64,000 nucleotides of DNA. Source: Streptomyces sp. NRRL S-340. Its GTDB lineage: Bacteria; Actinomycetota; Actinomycetes; Streptomycetales; Streptomycetaceae. The translations under genes were made by a program, and so were the position numbers. Below are positions 1 through 11,230 of the stretch, one piece after another (positions within the stretch are counted from its first letter, which is position 1; each line of letters begins with the position of its first letter). The stretch covers positions 1 to 64,000 of the forward strand of contig NZ_JOIY01000016.1 of the NCBI RefSeq assembly GCF_000720185.1. Reading direction: 5' to 3'. The notes below the pieces were generated by a model. That model searched no databases, was not told where the DNA came from, and saw nothing but the letters and a program-made list of their open reading frames with translations.

Positions 1-95
1 TCGTGATGCTCAACGCCCTGCGCGAGACCCACGCGGCCCAGGCCGCCATCACGATGGCCGCCGGCACCCTGCGCGCCGCCCTGCACCAGGCCTGA
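1..95 (+). CDS. C-terminal fragment of an unidentified protein
   Basis: Only the last 30 codons lie in the window. The frame beginning at base 3 reads VMLNALRETHAAQAAIT and then an Ala-rich helix, closing with TGA at 93-95. Codon third positions are almost all G or C, so this looks like genuine coding sequence. The stop is 21 bp before the next start, on the same strand, so the two genes may be co-transcribed. The segment is too short for a family call; an all-helical C-terminus such as that of a TetR-type regulator is possible but unproven. Confidence 0.5.
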   Translation, partial: VMLNALRETHAAQAAITMAAGTLRAALHQA

Positions 96-116
96 ACCCA
101 AGGAGATCCGGCAGAC

Positions 117-836
117 ATGAGCACCACCACCCCCACCGTCGTCCTGGTCCACGGCGCCTTCGCCGACGCGGCCGGCTGGTCCGGCGTCATCGAGGAGCTC
201 CAGCGCCACGGCATCCCGGTCATCGCCCCGCCGAACCCGCTGCGCGGCCTGGCCTCGGACGCCGCGTACATCGCCTCCGTGGCCGCCCGGATCGACGGTC
301 CCGTCGTGCTGGTCGGCCACTCCTACGGCGGTGCGCTGATCACCGTCGCCGGCACCGCGGACAACGTCGTCGGGCTGGTCTACGTGGCCGCCTACGTCCT
401 CGAAGAGGGCGAGAGCCTCGGCGAGCTGCAGGGCCGATTCCCGCTCTCCCCGCTGGTGAGCAACCTCAAGCAGTGGACGTACCCCGTCGCCGGCGGCGAC
501 CCGGCCGTCGAGGTCACCATCACCGAGGACGCCTTCCCCTCGGTCTTCGCCGCGGACGTCCCCGAGGATGTCACCAAGGTCCTGGCCGTGGCGCAGCGCC
601 CGCTGGCCGCCGCCGCCTTCGACGAGACGGCCTCCTCCGCCGCCTGGCGGACCAAGCCGTCCTGGGCACTGATCGCGGGCGCCGACAACGCGATCAACCC
701 CGACGTGGAGCGCTTCGGCGCGAAGCGCGCGGGGGCGACCGTCGTCGAGATCGAGGGCGCCTCGCACGCGGTCGCCGTCTCCCAGCCGAAGCAGGTCGCC
801 GACCTGATCCGCGAGGCGGTGCACGCCACGAGCTGA
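117..836 (+). CDS. alpha/beta hydrolase
   Basis: A 239-residue single-domain alpha/beta hydrolase. The N-terminus has the oxyanion-hole strand VVLVHGAFADAAGW. The nucleophile elbow is GHSYGG (Ser near residue 69), and the late motif GASHAVAVSQP supplies the expected catalytic His. The acid is probably the Asp in the IAGADNAINP segment near 185. The length and HGAFADAAGW/GHSYGG pattern fit the cytoplasmic esterase-like proteins common in actinomycetes; no signal peptide is visible. AAGGAG at 100-105 sets the ATG at 117. The substrate cannot be read from sequence. It converges on the LtrA-like gene, with a strong hairpin between them. Confidence 0.85.
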   Translation: MSTTTPTVVLVHGAFADAAGWSGVIEELQRHGIPVIAPPNPLRGLASDAAYIASVAARIDGPVVLVGHSYGGALITVAGTADNVVGLVYVAAYVLEEGESLGELQGRFPLSPLVSNLKQWTYPVAGGDPAVEVTITEDAFPSVFAADVPEDVTKVLAVAQRPLAAAAFDETASSAAWRTKPSWALIAGADNAINPDVERFGAKRAGATVVEIEGASHAVAVSQPKQVADLIREAVHATS

Positions 837-845
837 CCGGGGAAA

Positions 846-882
846 GGGGTGCCGCACGGAGAAGGACTCCGGGCGGCACCCC
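846..882. terminator. bidirectional hairpin terminator
   Basis: GGGGTGCCGC (846-855) pairs perfectly with GCGGCACCCC (873-882), and an inner CGGAG/CTCCG extends the stem. It sits in the 53-bp gap between two convergent genes, so it can serve both. Confidence 0.75.
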
Positions 883-889
883 ATTCGTC

Positions 890-2050
890 TCACGGCTCCT
901 CGCGCCGTACCCGCTCGGCCCGGTCGACCAGCGTGACCACGACGACCAGGACCGCCACCGCGAGCGCGGCGAGGAGGGCCGGCGCCGGCGAGAGAGCCGC
1001 CGCGAGGACTGCCACCGCCACCACGGGAAACGCGAACTGTTCGACCCGGCTCCGCCGGTGCGGCCGGACGTGCACAGCCCACACGGTGATGAGGAAGACC
1101 GCCGCCGGCACCGTGACCGCGCCACCCGCGGACAGCGGCGGGGCACCGGTGCGCCCGGTGATCAGATGGGCGTACGCCGCCAGACCGGCTCCCTCGGCGG
1201 CAGCCGAGGCCAGGATCAGATAGTGGCCGTACGCCCAGGTGAACCTCCTGCGATGGGCCCGGTGCGAGGTGGCGAGCAGGGTGTGGGCCGGCCGGGCGAA
1301 GTACAGCCACCACAGGGCGAAGACGAGCAGCAGGCCACCCGCCGCCAGCAGGTACAGAGCCGCGGTGCCATGGTCCCGGTTCAGGGTATTGCGGACCGCC
1401 GCCGCGGCGGCCGCGACGGACTCACCCAGCACGATGAGGACGAACAGGCCGTACCGCTCGGCGATGTGGTGCGGATGCCACGGCGTCATTCCGGCGGACT
1501 GCGCCCACACCGGAACGCAGACCTCTGCGGCGATCAGCGCGATGATGGCCGGCAGGCGCGCCGGGACCGGGAGGAGAAGCACCCCGACCCAGCCGATCTG
1601 ACAACACGTCACCCCCAGGGCGAAGCGGAGCGCGGTCCGCCGCCGAGGCGGATCCGATCGTGCGACACGCAGCCACAGCGTGGTCAGCGTCGTGCGCAGG
1701 ACGACGTATCCGAGTGTGACGACGCGCAGATCGCCTTCCTCGAACGCGCTCGGCACACCGGCGGCGAGGATGAGGGAGCCCGCGATCTGGACCAGCACCG
1801 TCAACCGGTAGGGGACGTCGTCAGGGTCGTAGGCGGAGGCGAACCAGGTGAAGTTCATCCAGGCCCACCAGATCGTGAAGAAGACCAGCGCGAAGCGCAG
1901 GGCACCGGTGAACCAGTGCCCGCTCGTCACCGCCGTGTTCAGACACCCGGACACCTGCGCGACCGCGATGACGAAGCACAGGTCGAAAAAGCACTCCAGC
2001 GTCGTGGCGGTTCTGTGCGCTTCCGCCGGGTCCCGCCCCCGCAGGCTCAA
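890..2050 (-). CDS. LtrA-like (low temperature requirement A) membrane protein
   Basis: A polytopic membrane protein of 386 residues with about eight to ten hydrophobic segments. The family hallmark is visible at the N-terminus: LECFFDLCFVIAVAQVSG, in which the FFDL.FV core is typical of the LtrA family. A second conserved stretch, ERYGLFVLIVLGESVAA, lies about two-thirds along. LtrA was named from a Listeria cold-growth locus; its biochemical role is not established. The start appears to be TTG at 2050: GGGAG lies about seven bases upstream and no ATG or GTG is better placed. The gene runs towards the hydrolase and is separated from xlnA upstream by strong hairpins. Confidence 0.8.
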   Translation of the reverse strand: MSLRGRDPAEAHRTATTLECFFDLCFVIAVAQVSGCLNTAVTSGHWFTGALRFALVFFTIWWAWMNFTWFASAYDPDDVPYRLTVLVQIAGSLILAAGVPSAFEEGDLRVVTLGYVVLRTTLTTLWLRVARSDPPRRRTALRFALGVTCCQIGWVGVLLLPVPARLPAIIALIAAEVCVPVWAQSAGMTPWHPHHIAERYGLFVLIVLGESVAAAAAAVRNTLNRDHGTAALYLLAAGGLLLVFALWWLYFARPAHTLLATSHRAHRRRFTWAYGHYLILASAAAEGAGLAAYAHLITGRTGAPPLSAGGAVTVPAAVFLITVWAVHVRPHRRSRVEQFAFPVVAVAVLAAALSPAPALLAALAVAVLVVVVTLVDRAERVRREEP

Positions 2051-2304
2051 CGCAGGGCTCCCGGCTCGCGATCCGCCCTCTGCTGCTCGCTCGGCATCAT
2101 GCCTCTCCTCGTCGTTTCCGGGCCCACGCCGTCAGCGACGTTAGGCGGGACGAGGTGCTGGGCCGTGCCCGGTGGCGCACAGGGGCTTGCCCGAGAGTGA
2201 ACGCGAACAGTCGGCGGAGCGCTCCGGGCAGAAGCATGATGTGCTCAATGCCTTCGGGACGGCGCGACGGACTCGCGTCGGTCCTGGGAGAGCCCGGGGA
2301 ACCG

Positions 2305-2360
2305 CGGGTCCGGCGGCCGCCGGACCCGGGTGGCCGCCGCCACCACGGCGGCCACCCGGG
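2305..2360. terminator. overlapping twin hairpins downstream of xlnA
   Basis: Two strong inverted repeats share bases. The first is a perfect 24-bp palindrome at 2305-2328 with half-site CGGGTCCGGCGG. The second has 15-bp perfect arms, CCCGGGTGGCCGCCG (2325-2339) and its complement (2346-2360), with a 6-base loop. Because they share CCCG, only one can form at a time. They lie between the end of xlnA and the start of the LtrA-like gene. The rest of this 396-bp gap (2051-2446) shows no gene. Confidence 0.7.
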
Positions 2361-2446
2361 ACCATCAGCGATACCGTCCTGGTGGGGCGGGAGAAGCCGC
2401 ACCGTACGCCGTCATCGCCCCGCCCCTTGTGTCGTGGCAGGCGTTG

Positions 2447-3907
<1,461 letters not shown>

Positions 3908-4175
3908 TCACGGATGGACGGAAGGCAGGGGTTTGCGTCGCCCGCTCCCACGCGGCGGGCGGACGGACGGACAGCGAGTGACTGACGGGTCGGGTCGGGG
4001 GCACGGGCAGTAGGGGCTCACCGGACGTGCGGTCCTGGGACGGGACGGTCTTCGAGACAGGCACACGGATCTGCTGTGCGGTTGTGCGTGGACCTGCCGC
4101 CCAGCACTGACCGCCCAAGGCCCGCGTGGTCCGGAGTGCCGAGCCGGCGCCGGTTTCTCAGACAGGAATGATTGA

Positions 4176-6060
<1,885 letters not shown>

Positions 6061-6149
6061 GTGTCCGCGACGCGGCGCGGTCCGCGGGCGTGCCGGCGAG
6101 CGGTTCACGGCGTGGGACCGTCCGCCTGCTGACCGACGCTCGCCGTCCG

Positions 6150-6184
6150 GGGGAACCCCGGCCGTGCGGCGGCCGGGGTTCCCC
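6150..6184. terminator. terminator between abfB and the SDR gene
   Basis: Perfect 15-bp arms, GGGGAACCCCGGCCG (6150-6164) and its complement (6170-6184), with a 5-base loop. Placed between convergent genes, so probably bidirectional. Confidence 0.85.
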
Positions 6185-6256
6185 TTCACGCGGCGCGGAC
6201 CGGGCCGCCGACACGCGCTGCCGGCGCAGGGTCCGGTTCTGCCGGTCCAGGCCGCG

Positions 6257-6958
6257 CTACCACCGCACGGTCTGCCCCTGCCGGTCCAGGTAGTGCAGTC
6301 CGCCCCTGCCTGCCTGGGCCTCGATCGTGTCGACGACGCCCGGGATGCTCTCGTCGACGGTCAGGCGGGCGCCGGGGCCGCCCAGGTCGGTCTTCACCCA
6401 GCCCGGGGCCAGGAGCAGGAGCGTGCGCGGGTCGTCGGCGTGCCGTGCGGCGAAGCTGCGCATCAGCTGGTTCAGCGCGGACTTGCTCGCCCGGTAGACC
6501 TCGAAGCCGCCCTTGGTGTTGTCGGCGACGCTGCCCTGCCCCGAGGACATCACCCCGATGGTTCCGGTCGCCGGGACCAGGTCGTGCAGCGTCTCGACGG
6601 TGCGCATGGGGCTCAGCGCGTTGGTCACCATGACGCGGGTGAAGTCGTCGGTGGACACATCGGCGAAGGTCGCCGAGGGGTCGGTGGTGTAGTTCGTCCC
6701 GGCGTTGACGAACAGCAGGTCGAGCGTCGTACCGGCCAGGCGCTCGCGCAACGCCGCGACCTGCTCGGGCACCGTGATGTCGGCGTTCTCCACCGTGAGG
6801 CGGCCCTTCGCCGACTCGGCCAGGGCGTGCAGCCCGGACCGTTTCCGTTCCGTCGCGGTGACCCGCCAGCCTCGGCTCAGCAGCTCGGCGGTCAGCGCGT
6901 AGCCCAGCCCCCGGGACGCGCCGACGATCAAAGCGGTCCTGCCGTCAGTTGCTGTCAT
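6257..6958 (-). CDS. short-chain dehydrogenase/reductase (SDR)
   Basis: A 233-residue classical-type SDR. The dinucleotide site is near the start (LIVGASRGLGYALTAELL, a TGxxxGxG variant). NAG follows in LLFVNAG. The catalytic Ser is in GVMSSGQGS, and Tyr and Lys are in YRASKSALNQ. LAPGWVKTDLGG is the usual segment after the active site. ATG at 6958 is preferred because AGGGA lies just upstream; a GTG 18 bp earlier lacks a ribosome binding site. The substrate is unknown. It is divergent from a MarR-type regulator, and two tandem inverted repeats between the starts suggest that MarR controls it. Confidence 0.88.
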   Translation of the reverse strand: MTATDGRTALIVGASRGLGYALTAELLSRGWRVTATERKRSGLHALAESAKGRLTVENADITVPEQVAALRERLAGTTLDLLFVNAGTNYTTDPSATFADVSTDDFTRVMVTNALSPMRTVETLHDLVPATGTIGVMSSGQGSVADNTKGGFEVYRASKSALNQLMRSFAARHADDPRTLLLLAPGWVKTDLGGPGARLTVDESIPGVVDTIEAQAGRGGLHYLDRQGQTVRW

Positions 6959-7050
6959 CACTGTTCCCTGCTTCACGGGGAGGGCCCCGGGCTTCGATCC
7001 CCGAGCCGTGTGATCCGGACGGTACGCACGCTATGAGGCATCCGCTTTAC

Positions 7051-7078
7051 CTGTCAAATGACAGCTGTCTTTCGACAG
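7051..7078. promoter_or_regulatory. double MarR-type operator between SDR and MarR genes
   Basis: Two 14-bp inverted repeats lie head to tail: CTGTCAAATGACAG (7051-7064) and CTGTCTTTCGACAG (7065-7078). Both have CTGTC/GACAG arms and a 4-base centre. The second ends 18 bp before the marR GTG. This is the typical place for autoregulation plus control of a divergent gene. Confidence 0.75.
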
Positions 7079-7096
7079 GGGAGTTAGGGTGGAGCG

Positions 7097-7558
7097 GTGG
7101 AAGAGAACCAGACCTCGCGGCTTTTCGAACTGGCCGACCTGATCCTGGCGGTGGGCCGGCACATCGAGGCGTCCAAAGAGGCCGCGGCCGAGTCCGGGAC
7201 GCCCCTGGAAGGAGCGGTGATGCGTTTCATCGACCGCCATCCGGGCACGACCGCCGGCGCGGCGGCCGAGGCCACTCAGCTGATCTCCAGCAACTTCAGC
7301 AGGGCGGTGCGCGGGCTGGAGAAGAAGGGGCTGGTGCGGCGCGAGGCCGACCGGCACGACGCCCGCCGGGTGCGGCTCTATCCCACCGCGAAGGCGGGGG
7401 AGAACCTGCGGCGGCTGAGGGACGCGTGGTCCGGTCTGCTCGACGGCACGGTCACCGATTCCCACGAGATCGACGCCGTGATCTCGACCCTTCGGCACAT
7501 CGAGACCCGGCTCGTCGCACGGTCCGTCAGCGGCGCCCGCGGCGCGGCGGCCCGGTAG
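7097..7558 (+). CDS. MarR-family transcriptional regulator
   Basis: A 153-residue winged-helix protein. Residues about 35-110 read as the MarR DNA-binding domain: GTTAGAAAEATQLISSNFSRAVRGLEKKG is the helix-turn-helix, and VRREADRHDARRVRLYPTAKAG is the wing with the conserved D.DARR pattern. Flanking helices form the dimer region. Translation starts at GTG 7097 after a GGAG-type site. It probably represses itself and the divergent SDR gene through the double palindrome at 7051-7078. The ligand is unknown. Confidence 0.88.
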   Translation: MEENQTSRLFELADLILAVGRHIEASKEAAAESGTPLEGAVMRFIDRHPGTTAGAAAEATQLISSNFSRAVRGLEKKGLVRREADRHDARRVRLYPTAKAGENLRRLRDAWSGLLDGTVTDSHEIDAVISTLRHIETRLVARSVSGARGAAAR

Positions 7559-7679
7559 TCGCAGTGGTCGGGCCGGCCGCGGCAGGATTCGTCTCACCTG
7601 GGTTCGCCGAATCGCCGTCCTCCTTCGGCGTCCTCGTCCGCACGGGGGCCGCGGGCGTCCGGATGTTCCCGGTACGGTC

Positions 7680-7742
7680 GTGCGGCGTGCGGCGTGCGGC
7701 GTGCGGCGTGCGGCGTGCGGCGTGCGGCGTGCGGCGTGCGGC
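7680..7742 (+). repeat. nine copies of the heptamer GTGCGGC
   Basis: Nine exact tandem copies of GTGCGGC, followed by a diverged tenth (GTGGCGG). The array lies in the 297-bp gap between the convergent marR and lacI genes, where no gene is apparent. Since 7 is not a multiple of 3, a change in copy number would shift any reading frame crossing it. Confidence 0.95.
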
Positions 7743-7855
7743 GTGGCGGCCGTCCGGCGCGGTCACCGCCCGGGCGCCGTCCGCGAGTGGCCGTACCGCG
7801 GGCAGGCTCCCAGCGGGCCCGGAGGCATCTCACCGAACCCCGGCGGAGAAGCGGA

Positions 7856-9112
7856 TCACTGTGCCGGCCGTCCACGACCGTTCTCGCCGGCAGCCGCGGG
7901 ACCGATGTCTCCCGGGGCCGTTCTCCCGTCCGCACCCGGTGGCGGCGCCGTGCTCGCGCGCGTCACCAGGCGGGTCGGCACGAGGGTCGTCCCGGGTCCG
8001 GCGCCGGCATGGCGCATCTTGTGCAGCACCGCCTGGACGCACAGCCGTCCGACCTCGCCGAAGTCCTGGTGGACGGTGCTGAGCGGGGGCAGGAAGGACG
8101 CCGACTCGGGGATGTCGTCGAAGCCGATCACGCTGACCTCCCCGGGAACGCGCCGTCCGCGTTCGTGGAGGGCGCGCAGCAGACCGAGGGCCATCTGGTC
8201 GTTGGCGGCGAAGACCGCCGTGCAGTCGTCGCGCGCGGCCAGTTCGAGGCCGGCGCGGTAACCGGACTCGGCGGACCAGTCGCCGCGGACCAGCGGCGGC
8301 GGTGTGCGGCCGGCCTCCTCGAGGGCGGCGCGCCAGGCGTCGGCGCGGCGCTGCGCGGCGAAGGAGCCCTCCGGGCCGCCGAGGTGCCACACGGTGTCGT
8401 GGCCGAGACCGAGCAGGTGCCGCACGGCGGCGCGGCTGCCGCCGGCCTGGTCGGTGTCGACGACCGTGTAGCGGTCCCCGGCGTCGGAGTCGACGACCAC
8501 GACCTGGACGTGCGGCGGCAGCGTGACGGTCGCGGCGTCCAGCAGGTGGACCTCCATGATGACGATCACCGCGTCGACGGCCAGTTCCTGCAACCGGGAG
8601 AACGCCCCCTGCACCGCGTCCTGGGTGGGCAGGGCGACCGGCAGCAGGGTCACCGCGTAGCCCTCCTGCGCCGCGGAGGTGGCGATGGCCTCCAGGGTGC
8701 GCACGTTGCCGGTGGTGGCCAGGGAGAAGGTGATGACGCCGATGGTGCGGAACTCGCCGCGTTTGAGGGCGCGGGCCGCGCTGTTGGGCCGGTAGCCGAG
8801 TTGCTCCATGGCGGCCGTCACCTGCCGGCGCGTCTTCTCGTTCACGCCCGGGTAACCGTTGGAGACCCGGGAAACGGTCTGCGACGAGACGCCGGCCAGG
8901 CGGGCCACGTCGGCCATGGAGGCCGTGCTCCGGCCGCTGCCGCGGGGCCGGCCGCGGGTTCGCCCCGGGGCTTCGCCGGGCGCCCCGCTCCTCACGTCCG
9001 GGGTGCCGCCCGGCACGCTCTCCGCCGCCGTCTCAGGCACGTCCACTCGCCGTTCCCCGCCCTCTCCGCCGCCCCGGCCGCCGGTCCCGCTCGGACTCTT
9101 GACCACCCTCAT
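7856..9112 (-). CDS. LacI-family transcriptional regulator of the galactoside operon
   Basis: A LacI-type repressor. The HTH is MADVARLAGVSSQTVSRVSNG, followed by the hinge helix RPNSAARALKRG and a periplasmic-binding-like sensor domain (IGVITFSLA; VFAANDQMALGLLRAL; VSVIGFDDIPES). The N-terminal extension is Gly/Arg-rich and contains RGRPRGSGR just before the HTH. The open frame extends up to 9244 but would then include the 18-bp operator, so the real start is probably ATG 9112 or GTG 9046; the latter has GGGGAAC upstream. It is divergent from the ABC operon and beta-galactosidase genes, its likely targets. Confidence 0.88.
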   Translation of the reverse strand: MRVVKSPSGTGGRGGGEGGERRVDVPETAAESVPGGTPDVRSGAPGEAPGRTRGRPRGSGRSTASMADVARLAGVSSQTVSRVSNGYPGVNEKTRRQVTAAMEQLGYRPNSAARALKRGEFRTIGVITFSLATTGNVRTLEAIATSAAQEGYAVTLLPVALPTQDAVQGAFSRLQELAVDAVIVIMEVHLLDAATVTLPPHVQVVVVDSDAGDRYTVVDTDQAGGSRAAVRHLLGLGHDTVWHLGGPEGSFAAQRRADAWRAALEEAGRTPPPLVRGDWSAESGYRAGLELAARDDCTAVFAANDQMALGLLRALHERGRRVPGEVSVIGFDDIPESASFLPPLSTVHQDFGEVGRLCVQAVLHKMRHAGAGPGTTLVPTRLVTRASTAPPPGADGRTAPGDIGPAAAGENGRGRPAQ

Positions 9113-9139
9113 CGAGGCAGTGTAGACATTCCGCCACCC

Positions 9140-9157
9140 GATGTTTACGTAAACATC
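9140..9157. promoter_or_regulatory. perfect 18-bp LacI-type operator
   Basis: GATGTTTACGTAAACATC is a perfect palindrome with a central CG step, the usual form of LacI-family operators. It lies between the lacI start and the first permease gene, 130 bp upstream of the latter. Its AT content is well above that of the surroundings. Confidence 0.88.
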
Positions 9158-9286
9158 GCCGGCTCCCCGGCCTCTCCGGGGTGAGCGGTGTCCACGCGAG
9201 GTCCGCGTGAACCTCCGGGACGGCGCGGCCCCGGCCCAGGCCACGGCGGCGTCACCGAGTCACCACCCGCACGAGCGAGGAACGAC

Positions 9287-10222
9287 ATGACGACGCTGCA
9301 ACCGCAGGTGGCCCCCGAGCCACGGTCGGCGCCACAGGCGCCACCCGCCACGGGACGGGAACGCCGCTCCTGGACGGGGTGGGGTTTCATCGGCCCGTTC
9401 GTGGCGGTGTTCGCCCTGGTGTTCCTGGCGCCGATCGCGTACTCGGTCTACCTGAGCCTCTTCCGCGACCGGCTCATCGGCGGGACCACCTTCGTGGGCC
9501 TGGACAACTACCGGCAGGCGCTGGGGGACGCGGACTTCTGGGCCGCGTTCGGCCGGGTCTCGCTCTTCCTGTGCGTGCAGGTGCCGATCATGCTGGGCAT
9601 CGCCCTGCTGGTCGCCCTCGCCCTGGACAGCGGACGCCTCTACGGCGCGGACTTCTTCCGCATCTCCGTCTTCCTGCCCTACGCGGTGCCCGCCGTCGTC
9701 GCCACCCTGATGTGGGGCTTCATGTACGGCACCCGCTTCGGTCTCCTCGGCGACCTCGACCAGGCGTTCGGCCTGTCACTGCCCGACCCGCTCTCCCCGG
9801 ACCTGGTCCTGGCCTCCATAGGCAACATCGTCACCTGGGAGTTCGTCGGCTACAACATGCTCATCTTCTACTCGGCGCTGCGCGTGATCCCGCACTCCCT
9901 GTACGAGGCGGCGCAGATCGACGGCGCCGGGCAGATCCGGGTCATCACCGCGATCAAACTGCCGGCGATCCGCGGCGCCCTGGTGATCGCGACGATCTTC
10001 TCCGTCATCGGCAGCTTCCAGCTGTTCAACGAGCCGAGCGTCCTGCAGAAGCTGGCCCCCAACGCCATCACCACGGACTACACGCCCAACTTCTACACGT
10101 ACTCGCTGTCCTTCTCCGGCCAGCAGCACAACTACTCCGCGACGGTCGCCATCGTCATGGGGCTGATCACCATGGTCATCGCCTATGCCGTCCAGCTGCG
10201 CGGTATGCGCAAGGGAGCGTGA
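9287..10222 (+). CDS. sugar ABC transporter permease 1
   Basis: A 311-residue inner-membrane permease of the MalF type with six hydrophobic segments. The cytoplasmic coupling loop (EAA motif) reads EAAQIDGAGQIRVITAIKLP. The start is ATG 9287, preceded by GAGGA. It opens a four-gene operon: permease, permease, binding protein, GH42 enzyme. No ATPase is encoded nearby; in Streptomyces the shared ATPase MsiK commonly serves such systems, which I infer here. The cargo is probably a galactoside or galacto-oligosaccharide, judged only from the enzyme at the end of the operon. Confidence 0.92.
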   Translation: MTTLQPQVAPEPRSAPQAPPATGRERRSWTGWGFIGPFVAVFALVFLAPIAYSVYLSLFRDRLIGGTTFVGLDNYRQALGDADFWAAFGRVSLFLCVQVPIMLGIALLVALALDSGRLYGADFFRISVFLPYAVPAVVATLMWGFMYGTRFGLLGDLDQAFGLSLPDPLSPDLVLASIGNIVTWEFVGYNMLIFYSALRVIPHSLYEAAQIDGAGQIRVITAIKLPAIRGALVIATIFSVIGSFQLFNEPSVLQKLAPNAITTDYTPNFYTYSLSFSGQQHNYSATVAIVMGLITMVIAYAVQLRGMRKGA

Positions 10223-10229
10223 AGCAGCG

Positions 10230-11180
10230 ATGACCGGTACCGTCCCCGACGCCGCCGCCCGGCCCGCGCCCTCCCGGCCGGCTCCGTCCCGCACCGCGCC
10301 CCGGCTGCGCGCGCCCCGGCGCGGCCCCTCTCCCGCCCGGCCCCGGCGCAGCGTCCCGCTGACCCTGCTCACCGGCCTGGTGCTGCTCTACAGTCTGCTG
10401 CCGCTGGCCTGGCTGCTCATCAGCGCCACCAAGACCCAGAAGGGACTGGCCCGTTCCTTCGGCCTGTGGTTCGACAGCGACTTCGCCCTGTGGGACAACA
10501 TCGCGCAGACGTTCACCTACCACGACGGGATCTTCACCCGCTGGCTGCTGAACACCGTGCTCTACGTCGTGGTGGGCGCCGGCGGCGCCACCTTCCTGGC
10601 CACGCTGGGCGGTTACGCGCTGGCCAAGTTCGACTTCCCCGGCCGGCGCGCCGTGTTCGCCGTCGTGATCGGCGCCGTCGCCGTCCCGGGAACCGCGCTG
10701 GCGGTGCCGACCTTCCTGATGTTCAGCAACGTCGGCCTCACCGACACTCCGTGGGCGGTGATCCTCCCCTCGCTGATCTCCCCGTTCGGCCTGTACCTGA
10801 TGTGGGTGTTCGCCTCGGAGGCGATCCCGGCCGAACTGCTGGAGGCCGCCCGCATGGACGGGGCGGGCGAGGTGCGCACCTTCTTCCAGGTCGCCCTGCC
10901 CCTGCTCGCGCCGGGCATCGTGACCGTCTCCCTCTTCACCATGGTCGCGACCTGGAACAACTACTTCCTGCCGCTCATCATGATCAAGAACCCGGACTGG
11001 TATCCGCTCACCCTGGGCCTGTACAGCTGGAACGCCCAGGCCGCGACCGCCGGCGGCCAGCCCGTGTTCCATCTGGTGATCACCGGATCCCTTCTCACCG
11101 TCGTGCCGCTGATCGCCGCGTTCCTGCTGCTCCAGAAGCACTGGCAGTCCGGACTCGCCGCAGGCAGCGTCAAGGAATAG
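10230..11180 (+). CDS. sugar ABC transporter permease 2
   Basis: A 316-residue MalG-type permease. A Pro/Arg-rich cytoplasmic N-terminus of about 45 residues precedes six membrane segments. The coupling motif is EAARMDGAGEVRTFFQVALP. ATG 10230 lies seven bases after the stop of the first permease, so the genes are translationally linked. Together they form the membrane channel for the substrate captured by the downstream lipoprotein. Confidence 0.92.
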   Translation: MTGTVPDAAARPAPSRPAPSRTAPRLRAPRRGPSPARPRRSVPLTLLTGLVLLYSLLPLAWLLISATKTQKGLARSFGLWFDSDFALWDNIAQTFTYHDGIFTRWLLNTVLYVVVGAGGATFLATLGGYALAKFDFPGRRAVFAVVIGAVAVPGTALAVPTFLMFSNVGLTDTPWAVILPSLISPFGLYLMWVFASEAIPAELLEAARMDGAGEVRTFFQVALPLLAPGIVTVSLFTMVATWNNYFLPLIMIKNPDWYPLTLGLYSWNAQAATAGGQPVFHLVITGSLLTVVPLIAAFLLLQKHWQSGLAAGSVKE

Positions 11181-11230
11181 CACCGCCCCCCTCCCCGCCC
11201 CCGGCCACCAAGAAGTGGAAGCGCACACCC

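Noticed and set aside
473..2200. Very long plus-strand frame over the hydrolase and LtrA-like genes
   Set aside because: It is Arg/Gly-rich shadow sequence antisense to the LtrA-like gene, whose frame has clear membrane segments and family motifs.
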